Shown here: positions 24,043-34,008 of the stretch, piece by piece
How the letters are laid out: the number at the start of each line of letters is the position of its first letter
How positions within the stretch are numbered: the first letter of the stretch is position 1
NCBI GenBank assembly: GCA_030425825.1
Contig: JAUHZY010000001.1
Coordinates: forward strand, 1,088,834-1,152,833
Length of the DNA: 64,000 nt
Direction: 5' to 3'
Source of the DNA: Alphaproteobacteria bacterium
GTDB taxonomy: Bacteria > Pseudomonadota > Alphaproteobacteria > JAUHZY01
The notes under the pieces: generated by a model
Told to the model about the DNA's origin: nothing
Seen by the model: the letters and a program-made list of their open reading frames with translations, nothing else
Databases searched by the model: none
Program-made: the position numbers and the translations under genes

Positions 24043-25863
24043 TTACTTAAAATATTCATAAATTTTTGTCGCGAAAGCCTTACTGATTCCAGGGACTTCC
24101 ATTAAATCTTTGAGTCCTGCCTCTGTCACCGCTTTTCCTGAGCCAAAATACTGTAAAAGAGCCTTTTTGCGTGCAGGACCAACGCCTGGCACACCATCCA
24201 AAGGTGACTTCACCATTTCTTTTTTGCGCTTCGCACGATGCGTCCCAATTGCAAATCGATGTGCTTCATCACGCAAACGCTGTAAGAAATAAAGTGTCGG
24301 ATCATTAAGAGGCAACTGAAATTCCTTGCCATCTGATGTAAAGAATTGCTCGCGGCCTGCATTCCTATCTGGCCCCTTCGCAATAGCTACTATTGGAACA
24401 GATGTAACACCCAAATCTTCCATGACTGATATAGCAGAAGAAAGCTGCCCCTTTCCTCCATCTACCAAAACCAGGTCTGGAAGATTCGACTGATCTTTTT
24501 CCAGCCCATGTTTAAACCTTCGCGTCAACACCTCACGCAGCATTGCATAATCATCTCCTGGAACGACATCTAATGACTTTATATTGAATTTTCTATATGC
24601 ATTCTTCATCCAGCCCTCACTACCTGCAACAATCATGGCGCCAACTGCATTTGTTCCTGAAATATGGCTGTTATCATACACCTCAATACGCTCTGGAACT
24701 TCTTCTAAACCAAATAAGTCACCAACGGCCTTAAGCAACTGACGTTGAGAAGCCGTTTTTGAAATATGTTGATGAAGCGCCGCTTTAGCATCTTGAACAG
24801 CTTGCTCTATTAAAGTTTTTTTATCTCCCCTCATAGGGCATAAAATTGTTACTTTCTCATTTTTTAACAGAAAAAATGCTTCCTCAAGCGTTTTGACTTC
24901 TTCCATCGGCTCTGAGACGATGAGTGTACTAGGCATTGTTTTTGCCTCATAAAACTGACCAATAAAAGCAGCTAAGATCTGAGACGGTGAATCATCCACG
25001 CTATGTCTTGGAAAGTAATTTTGTGAACCAAAGTGATTGCCACCGCGATAAAACATGATACGAATGATTGTTTTACCGCTTTCTTGGTAAACACTTAGAA
25101 CATCCGCGTCTTTCAAACCTTGCACATGAAAGTTTTGATGTGCTTGTACTTTTGTCAAAGCACGCAACCTATCGCGCAAAACTGCTGCTTTCTCATAGTT
25201 TTGGGCATCACTTTCACGCATCATCTCTTGTGATATGACATCTGTCACCACACGACTTTTCCCACTTAAAAAATCGCGCGCCTGATCAACAAGTTTTTTG
25301 TAATTTGACTCAGTAATTTTATCAACACACGGAGCAGAACACCTCTTGATTTGATACTGAAGACAAGGTCGCGTCCTATTTGCAAAAACATGGTCTGAAC
25401 AGTTACGTAATAAAAAAGCCTTCTGAAGCGTCATCACAGATTCATTCACCGCAAACGTTGAAGCAAAAGGCCCAAAATACACTCCTTTATCTTTTCGCAT
25501 ACCACGATGTTTTTTAACCTGAGGATAAGCATGAGATGTGACATGTATATAAGGAAAAGATTTATCATCACGTAACAATATATTATATTTGGGCTTTAAC
25601 TCTTTTATAAGATTGGCCTCTAACAAAAGTGCCTCGGCTTCTGTATGCGTTGTTGTGTATAATAAATTGACTGTGCTACTTACCATTTTTGATATACGCA
25701 CCGATAATCTTTGCGGCTTTGTATAGTTTGCAAGGCGTTTTTTCAGGTTTTTTGCTTTTCCAACATAAAGCACCTTATCATCTTCCCCTACCATACGATA
25801 CACACCTGGAGTTGAAGGAGCATCATTTAATTTACACTCTATGAGTGTGAAGCCTTTTAACAT
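24043..25863 (-). CDS. uvrC: excinuclease ABC subunit C
   Basis: Makes both cuts in nucleotide excision repair; 606 residues, full length. The GIY-YIG domain is at about 15-95 (GVYRMVGEDDKVLYVGKAKN). A Cys-rich segment RPCLQYQIKRCSAPCVDKI and a UVR motif (about 200-235, MRESDAQNYEKAAVLRDRL) follow. The RNase H-like nuclease domain has EVYDNSHISGTNAVGAMIV, LPDLVLVDGGKGQLSSA and DEAHRFAIGTHRAKR. Tandem helix-hairpin-helix motifs end the protein (VPGVGPARKKALLQYF). It is convergent with the basic TerB-like gene. Confidence 0.97.
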   Translation of the reverse strand: MLKGFTLIECKLNDAPSTPGVYRMVGEDDKVLYVGKAKNLKKRLANYTKPQRLSVRISKMVSSTVNLLYTTTHTEAEALLLEANLIKELKPKYNILLRDDKSFPYIHVTSHAYPQVKKHRGMRKDKGVYFGPFASTFAVNESVMTLQKAFLLRNCSDHVFANRTRPCLQYQIKRCSAPCVDKITESNYKKLVDQARDFLSGKSRVVTDVISQEMMRESDAQNYEKAAVLRDRLRALTKVQAHQNFHVQGLKDADVLSVYQESGKTIIRIMFYRGGNHFGSQNYFPRHSVDDSPSQILAAFIGQFYEAKTMPSTLIVSEPMEEVKTLEEAFFLLKNEKVTILCPMRGDKKTLIEQAVQDAKAALHQHISKTASQRQLLKAVGDLFGLEEVPERIEVYDNSHISGTNAVGAMIVAGSEGWMKNAYRKFNIKSLDVVPGDDYAMLREVLTRRFKHGLEKDQSNLPDLVLVDGGKGQLSSAISVMEDLGVTSVPIVAIAKGPDRNAGREQFFTSDGKEFQLPLNDPTLYFLQRLRDEAHRFAIGTHRAKRKKEMVKSPLDGVPGVGPARKKALLQYFGSGKAVTEAGLKDLMEVPGISKAFATKIYEYFK

Positions 25864-25901
25864 CTTATTCTATTTTCTTTCATTTATTTTACAAATACCC
25901 C

Positions 25902-25930
25902 TTGACGAAGCATCTGATAAATATTACATT
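25902..25930 (+). promoter_or_regulatory. sigma70-type promoter of the phasin gene
   Basis: TTGACG (25902-25907) and TACATT (25925-25930) are 17 bases apart. The transcript would start near 25937 and have a leader of about 110 bases, which includes a CCAAAG/CTTTGG hairpin at 25967-25985. Confidence 0.6.
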
Positions 25931-25941
25931 TACCTCAGATG

Positions 25942-25952
25942 TTGCAGTGCAA
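25942..25952. promoter_or_regulatory. possible PhaR operator
   Basis: Perfect palindrome TTGCAGTGCAA placed just after the predicted transcript start. It contains TGC-N3-GCA, the core reported for PhaR sites before phasin genes in Paracoccus and Rhodobacter. Repression by PhaR when no polyhydroxybutyrate is present is inferred from this match. Confidence 0.45.
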
Positions 25953-26048
25953 CAATTATAAAGTCACCAAAGATGATAACTTTGGGAACTGCAAGAAATC
26001 AAAATACGTTTTTATAATATTGGTTAACTTACATTTAGGAGTATTAAA

Positions 26049-26597
26049 ATGTCTACATCTAACACAAAAGCTAAATCAACAGCTTCAAACACTGCTGCAA
26101 AAGCAGCAAGTAATGTTATCAACGTTTCTAAGCAGGCCGTTGAAAACTTCGCAAAAATGAGCAACGAAGCTGCTTCTCAAGGTTACGAGCAAGCAATGGA
26201 GTTCTCAAAGCAAAACGCTGAGAAAGCAAGCACAGCTGCTTTCAAAAACTACGAGCAAACAGCTGGTTTTGCAAAAGAAAACATGGATGCAGTAATGCAA
26301 GCTTCTAACACAATGACACAAGCAATGGAAACTGTTGGCAAGCAAGCAATGAATGCAACGCAAGCAATGTTTGAGCAAACAATGAATGCAATGAAAGACA
26401 TGATGAACTGTAAATCAGCTCAAGAAGCTGCTGAAATGCAAGCTGACATGGCTCAAACAACAATGAATAACGCAACTGCTGAGGCTTCAAAAGCTTCTGA
26501 GACAATGACAAATGCAATGCAACAGTCTATGACGACGATGCAAAAGCAAGCTCAAAAAGCAATGACACAAATGACTAAAATGACTTGCTCTAACTAA
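26049..26597 (+). CDS. phasin family protein (polyhydroxyalkanoate granule-associated)
   Basis: A 182-residue protein that is almost wholly alpha-helical and rich in Ala, Met, Gln, Lys and Thr. VINVSKQAVENFAKMSNEAA and the later NYEQTAGFAKENMDAVMQAS fit the phasin domain, which coats polyhydroxyalkanoate granules and limits their size. The C-terminal half is Met-rich (TMTNAMQQSMTTMQKQ), giving an amphipathic surface. TTAGGAG precedes the ATG, and the gene has its own promoter and terminator. No PHA synthase gene is in the window, so use in PHA storage is inferred from the family. Confidence 0.85.
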   Translation: MSTSNTKAKSTASNTAAKAASNVINVSKQAVENFAKMSNEAASQGYEQAMEFSKQNAEKASTAAFKNYEQTAGFAKENMDAVMQASNTMTQAMETVGKQAMNATQAMFEQTMNAMKDMMNCKSAQEAAEMQADMAQTTMNNATAEASKASETMTNAMQQSMTTMQKQAQKAMTQMTKMTCSN

Positions 26598-26623
26598 GCT
26601 TGTTTTTAAGTTGTTTTAAAGGG

Positions 26624-26653
26624 CCGCTCGGGATACTTCTCGGGCGGTTTTTT
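26624..26653 (+). terminator. intrinsic terminator of the phasin gene
   Basis: CCGCTCGGGA and TCTCGGGCGG form a ten-pair stem with two G-U pairs around TACT, followed by TTTTTT. It ends phasin transcription 27 bases after the stop and lies 38 bases before yejB. Confidence 0.85.
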
Positions 26654-26690
26654 ATTGTGCATTTTCTGACAAAAGCATATTCTCCTTGTT

Positions 26691-27767
26691 ATGTTTTTCT
26701 ACATTCTTAAACGCCTTGCCTTAATTCTCCCAACACTGTTCGGCATTTTGCTGTTAACATTCCTGATCGTACAATCTGCCCCTGGCGGCCCTGTTGAACA
26801 ACTTGTTGCAGAGCTGTCTGGCCATGGCACAGACGCTGCAACAGCACGCCTTACAGGTACAGCAAATAATGAGATTATTTCTTCTGACTACAAGGGACGA
26901 GAAGGGCTGGACAACGACCTTGTCAAAAAAATAGAGAAAATATATGGGTTTGATCAACCACCCTCTCTTCGATTTTGGAATATGTTGAAAAATTTTGCGC
27001 GTTTTGACTTTGGTGAAAGCCTTTTCAAAGGGCGCTCTGTCATTGACCTTATCAAAGAAAAACTACCTGTCAGCATCTCACTTGGGATTTGGTCAACGTT
27101 GATTATCTACTTAATTTCAATCCCACTCGGCATCAAAAAAGCTGTCAAAAATGGTGAGAGCTTTGATATATGGACAAGCGCTGTTGTATTGGTTGGATAT
27201 GCAATTCCTGGCTTTATGTTTGCCATTTTTCTCATTGTTCTTTTTGCCGGCGGCCAATATTTAGATTTATTTCCTTTACGTGGCCTGACATCTGATAATT
27301 GGGATAACCTTTCAACAATCGGTCAAATCACAGACTATATATGGCATATGACTTTACCTGTAATCTCAATGGTCATTGGTGGGTTTGCAGGACTAACCCT
27401 TTTAACAAAAAACTCCTTTCTTGATGAACTTTCAAAGCAATATGTTTTAACGGCGCGCGCAAAAGGACTAAGTGAAAAAAAAGTTCTTTATGGGCATGTT
27501 TTTAGGAATGCCATGCTTATTGTCATTGCAGGCTTCCCAAGTGCTTTTATTGGTGTGTTTTTCACAGGATCTGTCCTTATAGAAGTCATTTTTTCTCTTG
27601 ATGGGTTAGGGCTTCTTGGTTTTGAAGCAGCGATGAACCGCGATTACCCATTAATTTTTGCATCACTTTATATCTTCACGCTGCTTGGCCTGGTGATGAA
27701 TCTGATTGGTGACCTTACATATGTCTTGATTGATCCACGTATCGATTTTGAGAAAAGGGCAAGGTAA
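26691..27767 (+). CDS. yejB: peptide/microcin C-type ABC transporter permease YejB
   Basis: A 358-residue inner-membrane permease. The start [18 protein letters not shown] and [15 protein letters not shown] are typical of YejB/OppB-type permeases. Five or six membrane segments are visible, and the coupling loop [19 protein letters not shown] for the ATPase lies near residue 255. Together with the next two genes it forms a peptide importer of the YejABEF type. Its stop shares bases with the next start (TAATG). No good ribosome site is seen before the ATG. Confidence 0.93.
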   Translation: MFFYILKRLALILPTLFGILLLTFLIVQSAPGGPVEQLVAELSGHGTDAATARLTGTANNEIISSDYKGREGLDNDLVKKIEKIYGFDQPPSLRFWNMLKNFARFDFGESLFKGRSVIDLIKEKLPVSISLGIWSTLIIYLISIPLGIKKAVKNGESFDIWTSAVVLVGYAIPGFMFAIFLIVLFAGGQYLDLFPLRGLTSDNWDNLSTIGQITDYIWHMTLPVISMVIGGFAGLTLLTKNSFLDELSKQYVLTARAKGLSEKKVLYGHVFRNAMLIVIAGFPSAFIGVFFTGSVLIEVIFSLDGLGLLGFEAAMNRDYPLIFASLYIFTLLGLVMNLIGDLTYVLIDPRIDFEKRAR

Positions 27768-28798
27768 TGACTCCACACTCAAGAAAGATCTTAAAATTCA
27801 AACAAAACAAACGCGCCTATTGGTCGACAGTTCTTTTTGCGATCATTTTCTTAACAACACTTTTTGCAGAACTTATTGCAAATGAAAAACCTCTTATTAT
27901 CTTCTTCCAAGGTGATATTTACACACCTGTTTTCACAGACTACCCAGAGACAGTTTTTGGTGGCGAATTCGAAACCATAGCAGATTACAAAGATCCATAC
28001 GTGCGTGAGCTTATATCAAAAAATGGCTGGGCAATTTGGCCACTCATTGAATATCACTATCAAACAATTAATTTAGCCTTAAAATCTCCTGCACCCTCAC
28101 CTCCTGATACACACAATATTTTGGGCACTGATGATCAAGGTCGTGATGTACTTGCACGGCTTATCTACGGGATTCGTATTTCTGTTCTTTTTGGCCTTAG
28201 CTTAACAGTTTTAAGCTCAATCATTGGTATTATTGCAGGGGCTATACAAGGATATTACGGCGGATGGATCGATTTAGCTTTTCAGCGCTTTATTGAAATT
28301 TGGTTCTCTTTGCCAACGCTTTATATGCTTATTATCCTCGCATCCCTTGTTGAGCCCAACTTCTGGTGGCTTCTTGGGTTTTTATTACTTTTCAGCTGGT
28401 CTTCTTTAGTTGGTGTTGTGCGCGCAGAGTTTTTACGCACACGACAACTAGGATACGTCAAAGCCGCTCATGCGCTAGGCGTTAAAGATCACATTATTAT
28501 GTGGCGCCATATTTTACCTAATGCTGTTGTCGCCACGGTAACAATGCTGCCATTTATTTTAACAGGGTCCATCACGACACTTACTTCTCTTGATTTCTTA
28601 GGATTTGGCCTGCCACCCGGATCACCTTCCCTGGGGGAGCTTCTAGCGCAAGGAAAAGCAAACCTGCAAGCACCTTGGCTGGGCTTGACCGCATTTTTTA
28701 CACTTGCAATTCTCCTAAGCCTTTTAATCTTTATTTTTGAAGGCATTCGTGATGCGCTTGACCCTCATATGAAGGGAGACATAAATGCTGGAAATTAA
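27767..28798 (+). CDS. yejE: peptide/microcin C-type ABC transporter permease YejE
   Basis: A 343-residue permease partner of YejB. The large periplasmic segment after the first membrane helix includes VFGGEFETIADYKDPYV, typical for YejE. The conserved HNILGTDDQGRDVLARLIYG precedes the permease core, and the coupling loop YVKAAHALGVKDHIIMWRH contacts the ATPase. FLGFGLPPGSPSLGELLAQG is a further family mark. It overlaps yejF by 14 bases. Confidence 0.94.
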   Translation: MTPHSRKILKFKQNKRAYWSTVLFAIIFLTTLFAELIANEKPLIIFFQGDIYTPVFTDYPETVFGGEFETIADYKDPYVRELISKNGWAIWPLIEYHYQTINLALKSPAPSPPDTHNILGTDDQGRDVLARLIYGIRISVLFGLSLTVLSSIIGIIAGAIQGYYGGWIDLAFQRFIEIWFSLPTLYMLIILASLVEPNFWWLLGFLLLFSWSSLVGVVRAEFLRTRQLGYVKAAHALGVKDHIIMWRHILPNAVVATVTMLPFILTGSITTLTSLDFLGFGLPPGSPSLGELLAQGKANLQAPWLGLTAFFTLAILLSLLIFIFEGIRDALDPHMKGDINAGN

Positions 28799-30344
28799 AA
28801 ATCTCACTGTTAAATTCGGAAGCTTTAAAGCCGTTAAAAATGTTTCTTTTTCTATCAAAAAAGGGCAAGTTGTTGGTATTGTTGGCGAGAGTGGATCAGG
28901 CAAAACCGTCACAGCACTTTCTATTCTACAACTGCACCATCCAAAGTCCGTTTCTTATGGCACAAAAAGCGCTATCAGCTTTAATGACAAAAACATTCTT
29001 AAAATGAGAGATGCTGATATACGAAAAATACGTGGTAAAAAAATCTCTTTTATTTTTCAAGAGCCCATGACATCACTCAACCCACTTCACAAAATCGAAA
29101 AGCAGATTGCCGAAGCCCTCTCCATTCATAAAAACATTCAACATCACACTGCAAAAAAAGAAATTAGAAAGCTTTTCAAAAAAGTGAACTTAAACCCTGA
29201 CAAAATGTCTGCATACCCACACCAACTTTCTGGTGGCCAACGTCAGCGCGTTATGATCGCGATGGCATTGGCTTGTGATCCTGACCTGTTAATTGCAGAT
29301 GAGCCAACAACGGCATTGGATGTGACAACCGCAAAAACAATTCTGGAGCTACTAGAAAAACTACGAAAAGAACAAGGGCTTAGTATTTTAATGATCAGCC
29401 ACGACTTAAATCTTATTCGCAAGCACTGCCATGATATTCACGTGATGAAAGATGGTGAAATTGTTGAGTCTGGGAAATGTGACTCTGTTTTCAAAAACCC
29501 CAAGCATGACTATACAAAACATCTTCTTAACTCTCTTCCAACAACCTTAAAAGATCGCTTTAACCCAAAGAAAGAAACCATTCTAGAATCAAAGAAATTA
29601 ACCGTGAAATTCCCAATAAAAAAGTCGCTCTTCGGTCGCCCTCGCACACACCTCACTGCAGTTAAAGATGTCTCCTTAAAATCTTATTCAGGTCAGACGG
29701 TTGGTATTGTCGGCGAAAGCGGGTCCGGCAAAACAACATTGGCAATGTCTCTTTTACAACTTCAAAAATATGAAGGAACCGTTTCATTTATGGGTAAAGT
29801 CTTACATAAAATGTCAGATAAAGATTTACGAGAAAAACGTGCTAATTTCCAAATTGTTTTTCAAGACCCTTTTTCTTCGCTGAACCCACGCTTATCTGTC
29901 GGTGAGATTATCTCGGAAGGCTTAAAAGCACACAATTTTGCAACAGATAACAGCCATCAAAAAAAAGTCCAAAAAGCCCTTGAAGATGTTCAGCTGCCCA
30001 TAAATTTTATCAACAGATATCCGCATGAGCTCTCGGGTGGACAACGCCAGCGTGTTGCAATTGCACGCGCAATTGTCCTAAACCCAAAGGTAATTATTTT
30101 GGATGAACCAACATCTGCGCTAGATGTTTCTGTGCAAATTCAAGTGCTTGATCTTCTCAAAACGCTTCAACGTGATCTAGATTTAAGCTATATTCTTATC
30201 AGTCATGATATGAATGTTATTCAAGCAATGTCACATTATGTAATGGTAATGAAAGATGGTAAAATTGTTGAAGAAGCGCCACGCGCAAAACTCTTCAAAA
30301 ATCCGAAATCACCTTATACAAAGACACTGCTTGAAGCTGTTTAA
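28785..30344 (+). CDS. yejF: peptide/microcin C-type ABC transporter, fused ATPase YejF
   Basis: A 519-residue protein with two ABC ATPase domains in one chain, as in YejF. Domain 1: Walker A GESGSGKTVTAL at residues 34-45, signature LSGGQRQRVMIAMAL and Walker B DLLIADEPTTALD. Domain 2: Walker A GESGSGKTTLAMS near residue 310, signature LSGGQRQRVAIARAI and Walker B VIILDEPTSALD. Each is followed by an oligopeptide-transporter C-terminal segment. No yejA (binding protein) gene is adjacent. The gene ends 14 bases before icd. Confidence 0.95.
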   Translation: MLEIKNLTVKFGSFKAVKNVSFSIKKGQVVGIVGESGSGKTVTALSILQLHHPKSVSYGTKSAISFNDKNILKMRDADIRKIRGKKISFIFQEPMTSLNPLHKIEKQIAEALSIHKNIQHHTAKKEIRKLFKKVNLNPDKMSAYPHQLSGGQRQRVMIAMALACDPDLLIADEPTTALDVTTAKTILELLEKLRKEQGLSILMISHDLNLIRKHCHDIHVMKDGEIVESGKCDSVFKNPKHDYTKHLLNSLPTTLKDRFNPKKETILESKKLTVKFPIKKSLFGRPRTHLTAVKDVSLKSYSGQTVGIVGESGSGKTTLAMSLLQLQKYEGTVSFMGKVLHKMSDKDLREKRANFQIVFQDPFSSLNPRLSVGEIISEGLKAHNFATDNSHQKKVQKALEDVQLPINFINRYPHELSGGQRQRVAIARAIVLNPKVIILDEPTSALDVSVQIQVLDLLKTLQRDLDLSYILISHDMNVIQAMSHYVMVMKDGKIVEEAPRAKLFKNPKSPYTKTLLEAV

Positions 30345-30358
30345 GAGGGAGTTTTAAA

Positions 30359-31816
30359 ATGGCAAAGTCAAAAAAACAAACGGTTACCTTGATTCCAGGA
30401 GATGGTGTTGGTGTTGAAATTTCAGAGGCGGTAAAGCGTGTTTTTGAAGCAGCTGGCGCAAATATTGAGTGGGACGAATGTGAGGCCGGAGAAAAGGTCT
30501 TTTTACAAGGCAATGCGACAGGTGTTACAGACGAGACAATTAACTCTATTAAAAAGAATAAAGTCGCACTTAAAGGACCGCTAACAACGCCTGTTGGATC
30601 TGGCGAAAAATCTGCCAATGTGACACTTAGAAAATATTTTGAGACATTTGGAAACACACGCCCTATCCGTGAAATCCCAGGCATTAAAACACCATTTACA
30701 GGACGTGGTATTGATTTTGTTACCGTACGTGAAAACTTAGAAGATCTTTATGCAGGGATTGAGCACATGCAAACACCTGGTGTTGCACAAGCGTTGAAAC
30801 TTGTCACACGTAAAGGCTGTGAGAAAATTGTAAGACTGGCTTTTGAAATTGCTGTTGCGGAAGGCCGTAAATCTGTTCACTGCGCAACAAAATCAAACAT
30901 TCTGAAATTGACTGAAGGTATGTTAAAACGCACCTTCGAAGATGTTGCAAAAGAATACCCAAAAATCAAAGCAGAGCATCTCATTATTGATAACTGCGCG
31001 CATCAGCTGATGATTAACCCTGAGCAATTTGAAGTCATTGTATGTACAAACCTACATGGCGACATTATTTCTGATCAAGCTTCTGGACTTGTGGGTGGAC
31101 TGGGCATCGCGCCGTCTGCAAATATTGGATCTGAGGTTTCAATTTTTGAAGCTGTTCACGGCTCAGCCCCTCCCATTGCAGGCAAAGACATTGTGAACCC
31201 AACTGCCTTCTTGCTGTCTGCTGTTGGTATGTTGAAGCACATGAAAAAATTCGATGTGGCGATGGAAATTGAAAATGCAATTTACTACACAATTGAACAA
31301 GGTAAAGTTCTGACTGCGGATCTTGCAAAAACGGCCAAATCTGCTGTTGGCACAAAGCGCTACACAGATGAAGTCATCAAAAACCTCGGCAAAAAGCCAA
31401 CGAAAAACCAAGCAAGAAAACAGAAAGCTGTGAAACTTCCCAAAGTTGCAAAGCGTGCTGATTTCGTTCGTACGAAAAAGCGTAAATATGTTGGCTTTGA
31501 CCTCTTTATTGAATCCGATCTCGCTGTCGATAAGCTTGGCAAGAGTGTCAAAGCAATCGCCCGCAATTCAGGGTTCGAGCTTAAGTTGATCTCAAACCGT
31601 GGCGTCAAAGTCTTCCCCGTCGGCCTGGTATCGCCTGACGTTGTTGATCACTGGCATTGTCGTTTCATGCTGGAAAACACCAAGAAAGAAATGAAAGACA
31701 AAGATATGCTTGATCTCGTCACGCGCCTTGGTAAAAAGCATAAGTGGATGCACATCGAAAAGCTTGATGAAATCAAAGGTGCGGTGGCTGCTACGAAATC
31801 GCAGGGTGAGTTTTAA
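30359..31816 (+). CDS. icd: isocitrate dehydrogenase, extended Thermus/Rickettsia-like form
   Basis: Oxidises isocitrate to 2-oxoglutarate in the TCA cycle. The protein has 485 residues, longer than the common E. coli type (about 416), owing to a C-terminal domain of about 140 residues after residue 345, as known from the Thermus-type enzyme. The catalytic domain has VTLIPGDGVGVEISEAV, the substrate-binding SANVTLRKYFETFGNTRP and LHGDIISDQASGLVGGLG. Residues TVRENLEDLYAGIEHMQ are also typical. A GGGAG site precedes the ATG. Cofactor (NADP or NAD) was not decided from the sequence. Confidence 0.9.
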   Translation: MAKSKKQTVTLIPGDGVGVEISEAVKRVFEAAGANIEWDECEAGEKVFLQGNATGVTDETINSIKKNKVALKGPLTTPVGSGEKSANVTLRKYFETFGNTRPIREIPGIKTPFTGRGIDFVTVRENLEDLYAGIEHMQTPGVAQALKLVTRKGCEKIVRLAFEIAVAEGRKSVHCATKSNILKLTEGMLKRTFEDVAKEYPKIKAEHLIIDNCAHQLMINPEQFEVIVCTNLHGDIISDQASGLVGGLGIAPSANIGSEVSIFEAVHGSAPPIAGKDIVNPTAFLLSAVGMLKHMKKFDVAMEIENAIYYTIEQGKVLTADLAKTAKSAVGTKRYTDEVIKNLGKKPTKNQARKQKAVKLPKVAKRADFVRTKKRKYVGFDLFIESDLAVDKLGKSVKAIARNSGFELKLISNRGVKVFPVGLVSPDVVDHWHCRFMLENTKKEMKDKDMLDLVTRLGKKHKWMHIEKLDEIKGAVAATKSQGEF

Positions 31817-32991
31817 ACAACTTCCCCAGCTGCAACGGCGGAAGCCCATGCCCATTGGAAATTGAATCCGCCTAAATGGCCCGTGACATCGACGACTTCA
31901 CCAATGAAGTGTAGCCCTGGGACCTTTTTTGCTTCCATGGTTTTGGATGACAGTTCGTTTGTATCAACGCCACCCAAAGTGACTTCTGCCGTACGGTATC
32001 CCTCACTGCCGCTTGCCTTAACGATCCATGCATTCACACGATCTGCAATAATGTGTAAGTTTTTATTTGATTGGTCGGCAAGGTTTCCTTGAATTTTTAA
32101 TTCTTCACAAATTTGAACAGCTACGCGTTTAGGAATAAATTTCGAAAGCACATTTCTAAGCTCTTGCTTTGGGTTTTCTGTCCGCATCACTTTAAGGTTT
32201 TCAAGCATGTTCTCATCTGGCGCAATATTGACCGTGATACTTTCGCCATCCTTGACATAAGATGAAATCTGCAGAATTGAAGGCCCACTTAATCCACGAT
32301 GCGTAAATAATAAGCCCTCTCGGAATTTTGTTTTTTTATGACTAACAACCGCATCAACAGACACACCTGAAAGTGGCTTTAAGCGCTCTAATGTGCCCTC
32401 ATCAAAACGCAGCGGCACAAGACCTGCGCGTGGGGGCACCATACTTAACCCAAACTTCTCCGCGACTTTGTATCCAAACGGCGAAGCACCCATCTTAGGA
32501 ATTGAAAGGCCACCTGTTGCAATGACTAATGAATCTGATTCATAAGTTTCATACTGTGTCACGACTGAAAATGTCTCTGCATTTTTTTCGATTGATTCAA
32601 CATCAACACTTAAACGCACTTGAACATCACCTTTATCACATTCACTCAACAACATCTGAATGATTTGCTTGGATGAATCATCACAAAATAACTGTCCTAG
32701 TGTTTTTTCATGATAAGCAATATCGTATTTCTTGACGAGTTCAATAAAATCCTGCGGCGTATAGCGCTTGAGTGCTGATACACAAAACCGTGGATTTTCC
32801 GATAGAAAATTTTCTGGGGAAGTATGAATATTGGTAAAATTACAGCGACCACCACCCGAAATGCGAATCTTTTCGCCAGGCGTATCACCATGATCAATCA
32901 ACAAGACTCTCCGTCCACGCTGACCTGCTACTGCGGCACACATCATGCCCGCAGCTCCTGCACCAACAACGATTACATCAAACTGGGCCAC
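31813..32991 (-). CDS. BaiN/HI0933-type NAD(P)/FAD-dependent oxidoreductase
   Basis: A 392-residue flavoprotein from a GTG start at 32991. The FAD-binding VIVVGAGAAGMMCAAVAGQRG is at the N-terminus, and ISGGGRCNFTN (about residue 45) is the HI0933 family signature. LVIATGGLSIPKMGASPFGY and the end GLHFIGEVVDVTGHLGGFN are also typical. Physiological substrate is unknown for the family. It is convergent with icd (four-base overlap) and follows thyX with no gap. Confidence 0.9.
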   Translation of the reverse strand: MAQFDVIVVGAGAAGMMCAAVAGQRGRRVLLIDHGDTPGEKIRISGGGRCNFTNIHTSPENFLSENPRFCVSALKRYTPQDFIELVKKYDIAYHEKTLGQLFCDDSSKQIIQMLLSECDKGDVQVRLSVDVESIEKNAETFSVVTQYETYESDSLVIATGGLSIPKMGASPFGYKVAEKFGLSMVPPRAGLVPLRFDEGTLERLKPLSGVSVDAVVSHKKTKFREGLLFTHRGLSGPSILQISSYVKDGESITVNIAPDENMLENLKVMRTENPKQELRNVLSKFIPKRVAVQICEELKIQGNLADQSNKNLHIIADRVNAWIVKASGSEGYRTAEVTLGGVDTNELSSKTMEAKKVPGLHFIGEVVDVTGHLGGFNFQWAWASAVAAGEVV

Positions 32992-33930
32992 TTAGGCTTC
33001 TTGTCCTAATGAATCCATCAGCTCATTCCACTCACGCATCGAAAGGCCAGATGTTTCTTGTGTCACTTGCTCACCCGACAACAAGCGCTGAACAATCTCC
33101 AGCCCTTGCTTAGAAAGGTTAACACCTCCCATACGATAATCCATGAACGCCTCATACGTCAGTGGCACCCAACGCTTAAGCGTTTCTAGCATTGCTTCGG
33201 CAAACACACGAATTTCATATTGTGCATGATGATCTGCACGTAGACTTAGGAAGTGCATCAGGTTATGAAGGTCAATTTTCCAGTACCACTGCGTATATGT
33301 ATTAAGCGTCAAATTCATACGCGCAAGCTCACGCGCAAAACTATCACGTGATTCATCAACAGTGTTACCCTCTTGATCTTCATTTAACATATACTCATAG
33401 TTTTTATAGCAACGATCCGCATCTTCACGCAGCATATCCATCAATTTTGTAGCCTGCTCATCATCCAATACTTCTGCTCGACCTTGACGGTTAGAAGAAG
33501 ACTGTGCCGCCATTTGGTCACGTGAAGGAATGTAAAACTCTTTATCCAAAATTGAATAGCGTGCTGAATACTCATTCACATTTGCCGTACGGTGACGAAT
33601 CCATTGACGCGCAATAAAGATTGGCATCTTGATGTGATATTTAATTTCACACATCTCAAACGGCGTTGTGTGGCGATGACGAATCAAATAACGCAGCAAA
33701 CCGCGATCCTGATTGACTTTTTTTGTCCCTTTACCATATGACACACGCGCTGCTTGAACAATCGCGCTGTCATCACCCATATAATCAATGACACGTACAA
33801 AACCATGATCCAAAACAGGCATCACGTCATAAAGCACTTCTTCCAAAGCAGGAACTGTTGCACGAACTGTTTGGTTTTTTGTTGATTTTAGCTGGTTAAT
33901 TTCTTCTTGTTGTTCAGGCGTAAGTGACAT
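32992..33930 (-). CDS. thyX: flavin-dependent thymidylate synthase ThyX
   Basis: Makes dTMP from dUMP using FAD, NADPH and methylenetetrahydrofolate. The ThyX motif [15 protein letters not shown] (RHRX7S, from residue 112) is complete. The start at 33930 has AAAGG seven bases upstream; a longer frame adds ten residues unlike the family. The protein is 312 residues, with [11 protein letters not shown]-like [18 protein letters not shown] before the motif and [21 protein letters not shown]-like text after it. ThyX replaces ThyA in many alphaproteobacteria; no thyA is seen here. Confidence 0.95.
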   Translation of the reverse strand: MSLTPEQQEEINQLKSTKNQTVRATVPALEEVLYDVMPVLDHGFVRVIDYMGDDSAIVQAARVSYGKGTKKVNQDRGLLRYLIRHRHTTPFEMCEIKYHIKMPIFIARQWIRHRTANVNEYSARYSILDKEFYIPSRDQMAAQSSSNRQGRAEVLDDEQATKLMDMLREDADRCYKNYEYMLNEDQEGNTVDESRDSFARELARMNLTLNTYTQWYWKIDLHNLMHFLSLRADHHAQYEIRVFAEAMLETLKRWVPLTYEAFMDYRMGGVNLSKQGLEIVQRLLSGEQVTQETSGLSMREWNELMDSLGQEA

Positions 33931-34008
33931 TTTTGGTCCTTTCTTAGCAATAAGAGGCACATCCTAAAACCAAAATGATAAATCTTCAATCTTTCTGAAC
34001 AAATTCTT

